64,000 nucleotides of DNA from contig JANRKN010000158.1 in NCBI GenBank assembly GCA_033763435.1, positions 11,112 through 75,111 of the forward strand, in the 5' to 3' direction. Origin of the DNA: JANRKN01 sp033763435. Its GTDB lineage: Bacteria > Planctomycetota > Phycisphaerae > Phycisphaerales > UBA1924. The notes below the pieces were generated by a model, which worked only from the letters and a program-made list of their open reading frames with translations, had not been told where the DNA came from and searched no databases. Of this stretch, positions 31,512 to 40,399 are shown piece by piece. How positions within the stretch are numbered: position 1 is the first letter of the stretch; every line of letters starts with the position of its first letter. The position numbers and the translations under genes were made by a program.

Positions 31512-34382
31512 TCAGCCTGCCTGCGCGCGGGCCTCGGCGCGATGGCGCCAGGCCTTCTCGAGGCTGATCACGGGGAGCACCGCTGCGCCCACAAGCACCG
31601 CGAGGCCCAGATCCTTCGCGCTGAGCGACGCCGAGCCGAAGATCGCGTGCATGAACGGGGCGTAGATGAAGAGTGCCTGAAGGATCAGCAGGCCCGCGAC
31701 GCCCGCGAAGACGGTCGGATTGCTGAACAGGCCGATCTTCAGGATCGAGTCCCGCAGCGACCGGCAGTTGAGCATGTAGAAGATCTGGAACATGATCACC
31801 GTCGTCACGCCCATGGTCTGCGCCTTGGCCAGCGCCTCGGGCGTGCGGCCCGCGGCATTGAACTCGTACAGGAACAGCCCGATGCACCCGGCGGTCATCA
31901 GCGCCGCCGCGAGCACCGTGCGGAAGAGCACGAACGCGCTGAGCACCGGCGCGTCGGGCCTGCGCGGGGCGCGACGCATCACGTTGGGCTCCTTGGCCTC
32001 GAACGCCAGCGGGAGCGCCAGCGCGACCGTCGCGACGAGGTTGATCCACAGAAGCTGCGTCGGCGCCATGGGCAGCAGAAGCTCCTTCGCGGTCGTCGTC
32101 ACGCCGTCGATCACCGACTGCGCCTCAACGAAGGGGAAGAACGCGACCGCGACCATGAGAATGAGCGCGAGACCCAGGTTGGTGGGGAGCACGAAGGCGA
32201 GTGACTTGATGAGGTTGTCGTAGACGCGCCGGCCTTCCTCGACCGCCGCCGCGATGCTCGCGAAGTTGTCGTCGGTCAGGACGATCGCCGCGGCTTCCTT
32301 GCTCACGCTCGTTCCCGTGATGCCCATCGCGACGCCGATGTTCGCCTGCTTGAGCGCGGGGGCGTCGTTCACGCCGTCGCCGGTCATCGCGGCCACCTCG
32401 CCCCGCGCCTGCAGCGCCCGCACGAGGCGGAGCTTGTGCTCGGGCGCGACGCGGGCGAACACGTTGCTCGACGCGACCGCCTCGCGCACCTGCTCGTCGT
32501 TCATCTCAGCGAGCTGTGCGCCCGTGACGGCCTTATCGCGCTCGCCCAGAATGTTGAGCTGGCGCCCGATCGCCGCGGCCGTGGCCTTGTGGTCGCCCGT
32601 GATCATCTTGACCGTGATCCCCGCGCCGTGGCACGTGCGGATTGCCTCGATCGCCTCGGGGCGGGGCGGGTCGATCATGCCCTGCAGGCCCAGCAGCGTG
32701 AAGCCCGCTTCGGCGTCAGCGTCCTGCGCGCCCGGCGCGCTCGCGGGCATCGCCTTGCTCGCGACGGCCAGAACGCGCATGCCCTGCGACGCCAGGCGCT
32801 CAACCTCCGCGAGCGTGCGGTCGCCCAGCTCCGTACCCGGGCCCGAGCCGCAGCGCCTGAGAACGACCTCGGGCGCGCCCTTCATGATCAGTGAGGCCTT
32901 GCCCGAGGGCGCGCGGTTCAGCGTGGCCATGAACTGCCGCTCAGACTCAAACGGGATCGCGTCGACGCGCGGGTGCTGGGTGCGGACGGTCTCGGGGTCC
33001 AGCCCGAGCTTCTGCGCCGCGACCACCAGCGCCGCCTCGGTGGGGTCGCCCGTGATCTTCCAGCTCTGATTCTCGCGGGCGAGCGAAGCATCATTGCAGA
33101 GCAGCCCGGCGCGCAGCAGCTCGATGAGGCTGTCGGGCAGCGCGCCCGTGATTGGCGCGCCGTGGCGCAGCGCCTGTCCCTTGGGCTCGTAGCCGACGCC
33201 CGTGACGTCGACCGTGCCATCCCCTGGCGTCCAGAGCGCCTGCACGGTCATCTCGTTGCGGGTGAGTGTGCCGGTCTTGTCCGAGCAGATGACGGTGGTC
33301 GAGCCGAGCGTCTCGACGGCAGGAAGCTTGCGGATCACCGCGCGCCTCGCGGCCATGCGCTGGACGCCGATCGCGAGCGCAATCGTCACGATCGCGGGCA
33401 GGCCCTCGGGGATCGCGCCGACGGCGAGCGCGATCGCGAAGATCACCGTCTCGCGGAACGCGGGCAGGAACTCCAGGCCCGTCTGGCCCATCGCGCGCCA
33501 GGTGCCGATGACGAGCATCACCGCGGCGATGACGACGATCGCGATCGTGATCCACTTGCCGATGACCGCGAGCGCCTTGGTGAGGGGCGTCTGGAGGTCG
33601 GTGGTCTCCTTGAGCATCGCGGAGATCTTGCCGAGCTCGGTGCGGGCGCCGGTCTCGACGACGACCGCGGTGCCCGTGCCGTAGGTCACGAGCGTGCCGC
33701 CGAAGGCCATGCCCGATCGGTCGCCGACACCCGCCGCGGCATCGACGGAGGCAACAGACTTCTCGCTGGGGACACTCTCACCGGTGAGCGCGGCCTCTTC
33801 GATCTGCAGCGAGCGGACCTGAATGAGCCGCACGTCGGCGGGGACCTTGTCGCCTGAGGCGAGCGTCACAACGTCGCCCGGGACGAGTTCGGCCGCGGGG
33901 AGCGTGACCTTCTGCCCGTCGCGCAGCGCGTTCACGTTCTCGGGCACCATCTTCGAGAGCGCCTCGATCGCCTTGCCCGCGCGGAACTCCTGAACGAACC
34001 CGATGATCGTGTTGAGCACGACGACTGCGAGGATGACCAGCCCGTTCTTGAGACCGTCGGCGGGGTCGGCGATGATCGCGACGCCCGAGGAGGCGATGAG
34101 CACCCAGATGAGCGGGTTGTGGATCTGACGCCAGAGGAGCACGAGCGGGCCGTCGACCTTGCCGCGGGGCAGCACGTTCGCGCCATAGCGAGCCAGCCGC
34201 TCGCCAGCGGCCTGAGCGGTCAGACCCGAGGGTGAGGTCTCCAGCGAGCGGAGAACGTCGGCGGGTTCCATCGCGTGCCAAGCCTGACCGGCGGAGGCTG
34301 CGGCGCGAGCGGGAGCCGTCGAAGAAGAAGTGGTCGGGGCGGTGGGGGTGGTTCGGGGCTCGGGCCTCTGCGCGGTCATCAT
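31512..34382 (-). CDS. P-type cation ATPase, probably Mn2+ exporting
   Basis: A 956-residue P2-like pump. Domains in order: Cation_ATPase_N (SLETSPSGLTAQAAGERLAR), actuator with LTGESVP, phosphorylation site DKTGT (Asp368), nucleotide domain, hinge GDGVNDAP, ten membrane helices. TM4 keeps AIPEGLPA. Two SERCA Ca2+ ligands are absent: TM5 reads PTNLGLAL, where Glu would follow Asn, and TM6 reads INLVATVALAL, where Asp would follow NLVT. The Mn2+ riboswitch in its leader and the adjacent terC indicate manganese. GGAGG precedes tandem ATGs at 34382 and 34379. The open frame extends upstream through the riboswitch, but that part is not coding. Confidence 0.92.
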   Translation of the reverse strand: MMTAQRPEPRTTPTAPTTSSSTAPARAAASAGQAWHAMEPADVLRSLETSPSGLTAQAAGERLARYGANVLPRGKVDGPLVLLWRQIHNPLIWVLIASSGVAIIADPADGLKNGLVILAVVVLNTIIGFVQEFRAGKAIEALSKMVPENVNALRDGQKVTLPAAELVPGDVVTLASGDKVPADVRLIQVRSLQIEEAALTGESVPSEKSVASVDAAAGVGDRSGMAFGGTLVTYGTGTAVVVETGARTELGKISAMLKETTDLQTPLTKALAVIGKWITIAIVVIAAVMLVIGTWRAMGQTGLEFLPAFRETVIFAIALAVGAIPEGLPAIVTIALAIGVQRMAARRAVIRKLPAVETLGSTTVICSDKTGTLTRNEMTVQALWTPGDGTVDVTGVGYEPKGQALRHGAPITGALPDSLIELLRAGLLCNDASLARENQSWKITGDPTEAALVVAAQKLGLDPETVRTQHPRVDAIPFESERQFMATLNRAPSGKASLIMKGAPEVVLRRCGSGPGTELGDRTLAEVERLASQGMRVLAVASKAMPASAPGAQDADAEAGFTLLGLQGMIDPPRPEAIEAIRTCHGAGITVKMITGDHKATAAAIGRQLNILGERDKAVTGAQLAEMNDEQVREAVASSNVFARVAPEHKLRLVRALQARGEVAAMTGDGVNDAPALKQANIGVAMGITGTSVSKEAAAIVLTDDNFASIAAAVEEGRRVYDNLIKSLAFVLPTNLGLALILMVAVAFFPFVEAQSVIDGVTTTAKELLLPMAPTQLLWINLVATVALALPLAFEAKEPNVMRRAPRRPDAPVLSAFVLFRTVLAAALMTAGCIGLFLYEFNAAGRTPEALAKAQTMGVTTVIMFQIFYMLNCRSLRDSILKIGLFSNPTVFAGVAGLLILQALFIYAPFMHAIFGSASLSAKDLGLAVLVGAAVLPVISLEKAWRHRAEARAQAG

Positions 34383-34450
34383 GGCGCCTCCGGCGTGCAA
34401 CAACACAACTTCCGGGCCCACGCGCGTCGTGCGCACGGAACCCTCGTCGT

Positions 34451-34561
34451 TGTGGTCTTGCGCTTTGCGGGAACCGCAAGCACCCGGCGGGACCGGAGCC
34501 GATGCTCGGTCCGTGCTGACGCCGGAGTGCACCCGCGTACGGCGGGAGGCTACTCCCCACA
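34451..34561 (-). promoter_or_regulatory. yybP-ykoY manganese riboswitch
   Basis: An about 111-nt aptamer, read on the minus strand. It opens TGTGGGGAGTAGCC with the invariant GGGGAGTAG loop, closes with GCGCAAGACCACA, and the P1 stem is TGTGG / CCACA. Inside are a CCCGC / GCGGG hairpin, then GCAC-x-CCGGCG paired with CGCCGG-x-GTGC around the conserved GTCAGCAC and a GGACCG / CGGTCC hairpin, then a TTGCGG / CCGCAA hairpin. These are the landmarks of RF00080, which binds Mn2+ and turns on exporters. It sits 68 nt upstream of the ATPase start. The expression platform between 34383 and 34450 is not resolved. Confidence 0.9.
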
Positions 34562-34761
34562 GCAGTCCATACACAATATCGATGACCTCAGCGCCCGGGC
34601 CACCCCGACGCGGGCAATCTGAAGCTGATCACCTGAGATTCTTGGGCAAACCTTCCCAAGGTCATCCGAATATCCGACGCCCGGCGCCGCGTTGGCCCCC
34701 GAATCGGTGGCCCGGTTCGAGCCCGCTCCGGTTCTGTTCTCGGTCGGCCGCGCCCAGCGGC
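34562..34761. other. Spacer between terC and the ATPase riboswitch
   Basis: The rest of the 379-bp gap between the two manganese genes. It must hold the ATPase promoter and the end of the terC transcript. GATATT and TATGGA lie just upstream of the aptamer as weak -10 candidates. I see no clear terminator hairpin with a T run and no gene. Confidence 0.4.
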
Positions 34762-35973
34762 TCAGGCCTGGCCCTCGGCGTTCTGCTTCTCAGGGAAGAC
34801 CGCCGAGAGCACCACCGCCAGCCCCAGCGTCGACAGCACCGCGACGAGCGAGATCGTCGTGTCGATCTTGATCGACTTGACGGGCTCGGTGACGAGCTTG
34901 AGATCGTCGAGATAGGGCGGCAGACTGAGCAGCAGGAGCTTCACGCCCACGAACGCGAGGATCAGGATCAGCGCGGGCTTGAGGAACCGGAACTTGGCGA
35001 TCAGCGCCGCCAGGCAGAAGTAGAGCGCACGCAGGCCCAGGATCGCGAAGATATTGCTGGTGAACACGATGAACGGGTCGGGCGTGATCGCGAAGATCGC
35101 CGGGATCGAGTCGACGGCGAACACAAGGTCCGTGATCTCGACCATGATGAGCGCCAGGAACAGCGGCGTGATGGCCCACTTGGCGCTGAGCGTCCCCGGC
35201 GGCGGAGGGTCCATGACCTCCTTGCCCGTCGCGGGGTCGGTCGAGTAGGTCGGCTTGACGGTGCGGCGGGTGAAGAAGCTCTGACCGTCGAAGAAGTCGG
35301 TGACGGGATAGACCTTCTTGACGAGCCTGACGACGACGTTCTTGCTCGGGTCGCTCTCGCCCTTGATGATGGCCATCTTGAGGGCGGTGAGGATGAGGAA
35401 CAGGCCGAAGAAGATCAGGATCCACTGATACTTCATGATGAGGTTGGCGCCCAGGCCGATCATCGCGCCGCGCATCAGCAGCGCGCCGATGATGCCCCAG
35501 AAGAGCACGCGGTGCTGGTACTTGCGGGGAATGGCAAAGAACGAGAAGAGCAGCGCGATGACAAAGATGTTGTCCATCGCCAGCGACTTCTCGAGGACAT
35601 AGCCGACGAGGTACTGCTCGGCCGCGGCATAGCCGCCGACGGTTCCGCGGACGATGAGCGACGCGGCGCCCTCGCTGCGGTCGTACATCGGGACGTTGAG
35701 CCCCAGACCCAGCCAGTGGTTCTCGTACGCGAGATAGACGACGCCCGCGAACGCGACGCCGCACGTGAGCCAGACGACCGACCAGCTCACAGCCTCCTTC
35801 ATCGAGACCTCATGCGCCTCGCGATGGAAGACGCCCAGGTCCAGCGCCAGGAACAGCAGCACGAGGCCGATGAAGATGCCGTACGCCCAGGCCTTATGGT
35901 CCGCGCCCGAAGCGGTGACGGCCTGCACGGCGCCGGCGGCGGCATCGGTCGAGGCCAGAATCAGGTCGATCAT
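34762..35973 (-). CDS. TerC family membrane protein (probable Mn2+ exporter)
   Basis: A 403-residue protein with about ten hydrophobic segments. TerC signatures are present: EKSLAMDNIFVIALLFSFF and MVEITDLVFAVDSIPAIFA, whose membrane-embedded acidic residues are thought to bind the metal. A cytosolic loop of about 75 residues (PSKNVVVRLVKKVYPVTDFF, then FFTRRTVKPTY) is typical of the long Alx-type members. TerC/Alx proteins export Mn2+ in several bacteria and are often under yybP-ykoY riboswitches. Here the riboswitch is on the downstream ATPase instead. ATG 35973 is chosen as the homology start; the ribosome site is weak. Confidence 0.93.
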   Translation of the reverse strand: MIDLILASTDAAAGAVQAVTASGADHKAWAYGIFIGLVLLFLALDLGVFHREAHEVSMKEAVSWSVVWLTCGVAFAGVVYLAYENHWLGLGLNVPMYDRSEGAASLIVRGTVGGYAAAEQYLVGYVLEKSLAMDNIFVIALLFSFFAIPRKYQHRVLFWGIIGALLMRGAMIGLGANLIMKYQWILIFFGLFLILTALKMAIIKGESDPSKNVVVRLVKKVYPVTDFFDGQSFFTRRTVKPTYSTDPATGKEVMDPPPPGTLSAKWAITPLFLALIMVEITDLVFAVDSIPAIFAITPDPFIVFTSNIFAILGLRALYFCLAALIAKFRFLKPALILILAFVGVKLLLLSLPPYLDDLKLVTEPVKSIKIDTTISLVAVLSTLGLAVVLSAVFPEKQNAEGQA

Positions 35974-36065
35974 GTCCGAACTCGCGCCTTTCCTTGCGCA
36001 ACGCCCCAACGCTCGCGCAGAGGGCTGACGCTACCCCGCGTCGGGCTCCGATCAAGTCCGGACGG

Positions 36066-36089
36066 CAAAATCCCCGCAAGGCCCGGGGC
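36066..36089 (-). terminator. Probable intrinsic terminator after rpoD
   Basis: CCCCG / CGGGG stem (36084-36088 with 36072-36076) with a 7-nt loop, then ATTTTG on the minus strand, a few bases past the rpoD stop. The stem is short. Confidence 0.5.
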
Positions 36090-36092
36090 GGC

Positions 36093-38330
36093 TTACTCCC
36101 AGTCCGAGTCGCCCGAGTCGAGGTCAGCCGAGTCGTCATCGCCCAGCATCGAGCCGCCCAGGCTGAGCTCTAGGTCGTCGAGCGAGCGAGAGACGATCTC
36201 CGGCGCGGGCTCGATGGGGATGGCCGGGAGCATCGACCCCAGCGCCCGGTCTTGCGTCAGGCCCGAGCCCATGCCCCCACCGAGGCCGCCGGCCATGCCG
36301 CCCGAACCCAGGCCGCTGCCCGCGCGGGGGGCGCGGATCCGCGGCATCGGGGGCAGGCTGTCGCCCGGCTCGCCCTTGACCTCCTTGTACACGCTCCCGT
36401 CGACAAAGCCCTGCAGCTTGCGGGCGCGCACCGGGTGCTGGAGCTTGCGGATCGCCTTGGCCTCGACCTGACGCACGCGCTCGCGCGTGACCTTGAAGAT
36501 GCGCCCGACCTCTTCGAGCGTGTACGTGTACCCGTCGCCGATCCCGTAGCGGAGCTTGAGGATCTCGCGCTCCCGGTAGGTGAGGGTCTTCAGCACGCCC
36601 TCGATGCGATGGCGCAGCATGTCCTGCCCCGCAACGTCCGAGGGCGCGCCCTGGCGCTGGTCTTCGATGAAGTCGCCGAAGTACGAATCTTCGTTCTCGC
36701 CGACAGGACGGTCGAGCGAGACGGGCCCGCGCCCGATCTTGAGCACGCGCCGGACCTCAACGGGCGTCATGCCCGCGATCTCCGCGAGTTCGTCGACCGT
36801 CGGCTCCATGCCGGTCTTCTGGAGCGTGTCTTTCTGGATCTGGCGCAGCTTGCCCATCGTCTCGATCATGTGGACCGGGATGCGGATGGTGCGGGCGTGG
36901 TCGGCGATCGCGCGCGTGATCGCCTGACGGATCCACCACGTCGCATAGGTGCTGAACTTGTACCCGCGCTTGTACTCGTATTTGTCAACCGCGCGCATCA
37001 GGCCGGTGTTGCCCTCCTGGATCACGTCCAGGAAGCCCAGGCCCCGGTTGCGGTACTTCTTCGCGATCGAGACGACCAGACGCAGGTTGCCGCCCGAGAG
37101 GTCGCGCTTGGCCTGCTCGTACTCCCAGAACACGGTGTTGACCTCGCGCACCCGGCGCTGGAGGTCGGCGGGCTCTTCGAGCACGAGGCTCCGCAGTCCG
37201 TCGAGCTCCTCGCGGAGCACCTGCGTGTCCTCGGGGTGGCGCGAGCTCGCGGGCTGGGCCAGCTCGGTCTGGATCTCGCTCATCTTCTTGGAGATCGCGC
37301 GCAGCTTGCGCATCAGCGGGATGATCCGCCCCGTCCGCAGGCTCAGCTCTTCAGTCAGCGCCGCCATGCGACGCCGGCGCGAGGCCAGGCGCCCGCGCAG
37401 CTCGCGCACCTCGGGCAGCTCGCACCACTTCGCGCCAGCCTTCTCGCCCTTGGCTGACCGGCGGATCGTCTCGATCGCCTCGAAGTCCACCTTGTTCAGC
37501 GCGAGCAGCCGCGCGACGGTCTTGAGGTTCACGGGGATCCGCGTCGTGACCTTTTCCTTCGCGTTCGCCTCCGCGGTCGAGATCCGCATCGTGCGGTCAA
37601 AGGGCAGGTCGCCCGAGTGAACGAGCCTGAGCGTCTCGACGGCCTGCGCGACGATGTAGTCGCTCTCCAGGCACCGCCGACGGAAGATCATCCGCGTCGT
37701 CTCGATCTTCTTCGCAAGGCGAATCTCTTCCTCGCGCGTCAGCAGCGGGATCGTGCCCATCTGCGACAGATACATCCGCACCGGGTCGTCGATGCGCTTG
37801 CTGACCGACTCCTCGGCGACCACCTCGTCCAGCTCGCGCCGGAGGGCCTCATCCTCCATCGCCTCCGCGTCCGCGGCCTGCTCTTCGCTCTCGCCCGGGC
37901 CCACCGGCTCGGTCGCCTGCGACAGCTTCATCTGAAGCCACGCGGCCTCGGCTGCACGCTCGCCGCCCGCGACGGTCATCGCGCGCACGGGCGCCTCGAG
38001 CGCCTTGGCCGAACCTGCGCGCGCGGGCAGCATCGCCGCGCGCCCCGCAACGAGCCGGGCCTTGATCGCCTCGGAGGCGGGCTGGGGCTCGTCGCCCCGC
38101 CGGAGCGATTCGCGGTGCAGGCGCGCGCGGAACTCGAGCTCGTCGATGAGCTCGATGCCCAGGCCATCAACGCCTACGAGCAGCTCGTGGATGCGGTCGG
38201 GGTCGACCAGCTCGTCGGGGAGCGTGTTGTTCAGCTCCTCGTACGAGATCCAGCCCCGGCGCTGGCCCATGTGCATCAGGCTCGAGAGGGCCGGATGGAG
38301 ATCAAGCATCATCGCGTTGTTGGTCACCAT
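36093..38330 (-). CDS. rpoD: Primary RNA polymerase sigma factor RpoD with acidic C-terminal extension
   Basis: A 745-residue housekeeping sigma-70. Region 1.1 is in the first 70 residues. Region 1.2 is DPVRMYLSQMGTIPLLTREE, region 2 includes KRDLSGGNLRLVVSIAKKYR and FSTYATWWIRQAITRAIADH, region 3 HMIETMGKLRQIQKDTLQK, and region 4.2 VGRIFKVTRERVRQVEAKAI. Unlike typical RpoD, which ends shortly after region 4.2, about 94 more residues follow: a Gly/Met/Pro-rich stretch, then an acidic end (GDDDSADLDSGDSDWE). dnaG lies upstream on the same strand, as in the macromolecular-synthesis operon, but rpsU is absent. Confidence 0.96.
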   Translation of the reverse strand: MVTNNAMMLDLHPALSSLMHMGQRRGWISYEELNNTLPDELVDPDRIHELLVGVDGLGIELIDELEFRARLHRESLRRGDEPQPASEAIKARLVAGRAAMLPARAGSAKALEAPVRAMTVAGGERAAEAAWLQMKLSQATEPVGPGESEEQAADAEAMEDEALRRELDEVVAEESVSKRIDDPVRMYLSQMGTIPLLTREEEIRLAKKIETTRMIFRRRCLESDYIVAQAVETLRLVHSGDLPFDRTMRISTAEANAKEKVTTRIPVNLKTVARLLALNKVDFEAIETIRRSAKGEKAGAKWCELPEVRELRGRLASRRRRMAALTEELSLRTGRIIPLMRKLRAISKKMSEIQTELAQPASSRHPEDTQVLREELDGLRSLVLEEPADLQRRVREVNTVFWEYEQAKRDLSGGNLRLVVSIAKKYRNRGLGFLDVIQEGNTGLMRAVDKYEYKRGYKFSTYATWWIRQAITRAIADHARTIRIPVHMIETMGKLRQIQKDTLQKTGMEPTVDELAEIAGMTPVEVRRVLKIGRGPVSLDRPVGENEDSYFGDFIEDQRQGAPSDVAGQDMLRHRIEGVLKTLTYREREILKLRYGIGDGYTYTLEEVGRIFKVTRERVRQVEAKAIRKLQHPVRARKLQGFVDGSVYKEVKGEPGDSLPPMPRIRAPRAGSGLGSGGMAGGLGGGMGSGLTQDRALGSMLPAIPIEPAPEIVSRSLDDLELSLGGSMLGDDDSADLDSGDSDWE

Positions 38331-38390
38331 GACTCCACGCTTTCAAACGCACCCCGGACAACCAAACCAGACGCACCGCCGACCGACCCC

Positions 38391-38427
38391 GAAAGTCCCG
38401 ACCAGAAAGTCCCGACCAGAAAGTCCC
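38391..38427 (-). repeat. 14-bp tandem repeat upstream of rpoD, 2.6 units
   Basis: Plus-strand units GAAAGTCCCGACCA at 38391-38404 and 38405-38418, and a partial copy at 38419-38427. Read in the direction of rpoD it is GGTCGGGACTTTCT-like, about 60-95 nt before the start codon, in the spacer between dnaG and rpoD. It resembles the unit upstream of dnaG. Confidence 0.85.
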
Positions 38428-38492
38428 ATCTCGGCCACACCGGCCTCAAGGGCCAGCCGCAATTCTTTGCAGCTCGCCCAGCGCCGGCGCGG

Positions 38493-40370
38493 CTAGCCGC
38501 CCGGGGGTCTGGGCAGCCTGGGCCGAACCACACCCTCGGGCGACTGCTGGTGCTGCTGGCGCATCCGCGCGAGCGCTGACTCGGCGCTCTCGCCCGGTGC
38601 GCCCGCGAGCCCGCGCTGCTCACGCGCCCGCGCGAGCGTCGCCTGGAAGTACTCGAGAAGTTTGCTCGCCTCATGCGACGTCTCTTCCTGCACGCGGTAC
38701 GCCAGCGACGATGCCGCGGCCTGACCCGCGGTGTCGTTGGTCTCCGCCAGCTCCGCGAGCACGGCGTGCACGTCGGGCTCTTCGCCGACGCGGATCAGCT
38801 CGTCGATCACGATCGCCACGCCCGCGAGCGCCGTCGCGAGCCCGCCCGAGCGCATCGCGGCCGGCGTCAGCAGGTCGCGGTCGACGGTGGGAACTCGGTC
38901 GACGAGCGCGCCGTCGACGAGCAGGCAGCCGATCAGCTCGTTGGGCCAGGTGCGCGCAAAGTCCTGAGGCTTCGCCTCGACGCTGGCCTCGGCCTGCCCT
39001 GACATCGGCGCGCGCCGGCCCGCACCCACGATCTCGCGGATGGTCGACTCGGGCACACCCGCGAGCTGCGCGAGTCGCTTCTCGATCAGCTTCTTGCGCA
39101 GCGGCTCGACGCGGTCCAGGCCCATGTCCTTGAACGCGGCGATCTCGTCGAGCACCGCGCGATTGAGCGCCGACAAGCCCGCGCCGCGGAGCTTCTCACG
39201 CAGGCGCGCAAAGCGGAAGTCGAGCAAATCGATCGCGCCATCGAGAGCCTGACGGAAGACTTCGGCGCCCCCCTCGCGCTTGAGCAGTTCGTCCGGGTCC
39301 TTCGCGTCCGTGTAGCGGTTCAGCGTCGCGATCTTCACGTCGATCGCTTCGGCGAGGAACACTGCGACCGCGCGGTCCGCGGCGCGCTGGCCGGCTTCGT
39401 CACCGTCAAAAACCAGCACCACCGTGTCGCAGAGCCGACGCAGCACGCGACCGTGCTCGGGCGTCAGCGCGGTGCCGAGCGTCGCGACGGCAAACTCGAA
39501 GCCCGCCTGGTGGCACGCGATCGCGTCGGTGTAGCCCTCGGTCACGATCGCGCGCTTCTCGGCCTGGATCGCCCGAGAGGCCTGATGCAGCGCAAACAGC
39601 GTCGCGCTCTTGTTGAAGAGGCGCGTCTCGGGGCTGTTGAGATACTTGGGCTCGTCCTCGTCGCGGATCTTCCGCCCGCCGAAGGCGATCACGCGCCCGA
39701 TCTGGTCCTGAATCGGGAAGATCAGCCGATGCCGAAGCGCGTCGTAGTGCCCTTCGCTGTTCTCGCGGCGCTTGACGAGCCCCGCGTCGGCAAAGGCCCG
39801 CACGTCGAGGTCCTTGGCTTGCAACGCCAGAATCAGCCCGTCCCAGCGGTCGGGCGCGGCGCCGATGCGGAAGCGCTCGATCATCGCCGGGCTGATCCCC
39901 CGGCGCGCGACGACGGCACGGGCCGCCTCGCCGTGCTGCGGATGACGCAGGATCGCCTGGAAGAACTCGGTTGCGAACGTCGCGGCGCCGTACAGGTCCT
40001 GCTTGGTCGGGCCCGCGGGCAGGTCGGGGTTGCTCGGCGTCGCGGGCTTGAACTTGGTGAGCTCGATGCCCGCGCGCTCGGCGAGGAACTCCAGCGCCTC
40101 GCGGAAGTCCATCTTGTGATACTTCTGGATGAACGAGAACACGTCCCCGCCCGCGCCGCAGGAGAAGCACTTGAAGATCTGCTTGGCGGGGGAGACGCGC
40201 ATGGAGGGCTTGTGGTCGTCGTGAAAGGGGCAGAGGCCCACGAACTCGCGCCCCTGGCCCTTGAGCCGGAGGTGCTCGCCGATAACGCGCACGATGTCCG
40301 ACGCCTCGAGCACGCGCTCGCGGTCATCGCCCGGCCTGCCGGCCGACCTGTTGGAAGGCGTTCCCGTCAC
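38493..40370 (-). CDS. dnaG: DNA primase
   Basis: A 625-residue enzyme laying RNA primers at the replication fork. The CHC2 zinc ribbon is LCPFHDDHKPSMRVSP and IFKCFSCGAGGDVFSF. The catalytic core has RFRIGAAPDRWDG, VIAFGGRKI and the TOPRIM acidic residues in AIVTEGYTDAIACHQ and VLVFDGDEAGQRAADRA. The C-terminal helicase-interaction domain (about residues 470-600) is helical and less conserved. It starts at GTG. The first 20 residues before VLEASDIVRVIG are Arg/Ser-rich. rpoD follows 162 bp downstream, beyond a tandem repeat. Confidence 0.95.
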   Translation of the reverse strand: MTGTPSNRSAGRPGDDRERVLEASDIVRVIGEHLRLKGQGREFVGLCPFHDDHKPSMRVSPAKQIFKCFSCGAGGDVFSFIQKYHKMDFREALEFLAERAGIELTKFKPATPSNPDLPAGPTKQDLYGAATFATEFFQAILRHPQHGEAARAVVARRGISPAMIERFRIGAAPDRWDGLILALQAKDLDVRAFADAGLVKRRENSEGHYDALRHRLIFPIQDQIGRVIAFGGRKIRDEDEPKYLNSPETRLFNKSATLFALHQASRAIQAEKRAIVTEGYTDAIACHQAGFEFAVATLGTALTPEHGRVLRRLCDTVVLVFDGDEAGQRAADRAVAVFLAEAIDVKIATLNRYTDAKDPDELLKREGGAEVFRQALDGAIDLLDFRFARLREKLRGAGLSALNRAVLDEIAAFKDMGLDRVEPLRKKLIEKRLAQLAGVPESTIREIVGAGRRAPMSGQAEASVEAKPQDFARTWPNELIGCLLVDGALVDRVPTVDRDLLTPAAMRSGGLATALAGVAIVIDELIRVGEEPDVHAVLAELAETNDTAGQAAASSLAYRVQEETSHEASKLLEYFQATLARAREQRGLAGAPGESAESALARMRQQHQQSPEGVVRPRLPRPPGG

Positions 40371-40399
40371 GCTGTTCCCCGTGCGGTGTGTTCTGACCC

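Noticed and set aside
34383..34574. N-terminal extension of the P-type ATPase frame
   Set aside because: These codons translate the riboswitch aptamer and have no ribosome site; GGAGG lies just before the ATG at 34382/34379.
34685..34740. Sequence resembling a tRNA T-arm (GGTTCGAGCCC)
   Set aside because: Only three base pairs form in the arm, and no D-arm, anticodon arm or acceptor stem can be built around it.
35974..36065. Possible second yybP-ykoY riboswitch before terC (GGGGTAGCGTCAGC)
   Set aside because: It lacks the invariant GGGGAGTAG and a P1 helix closing with GCAAGACC.
38391..38427. Tandem units as a small CRISPR array
   Set aside because: Units are 14 bp with no unique spacers between them and no cas genes nearby.
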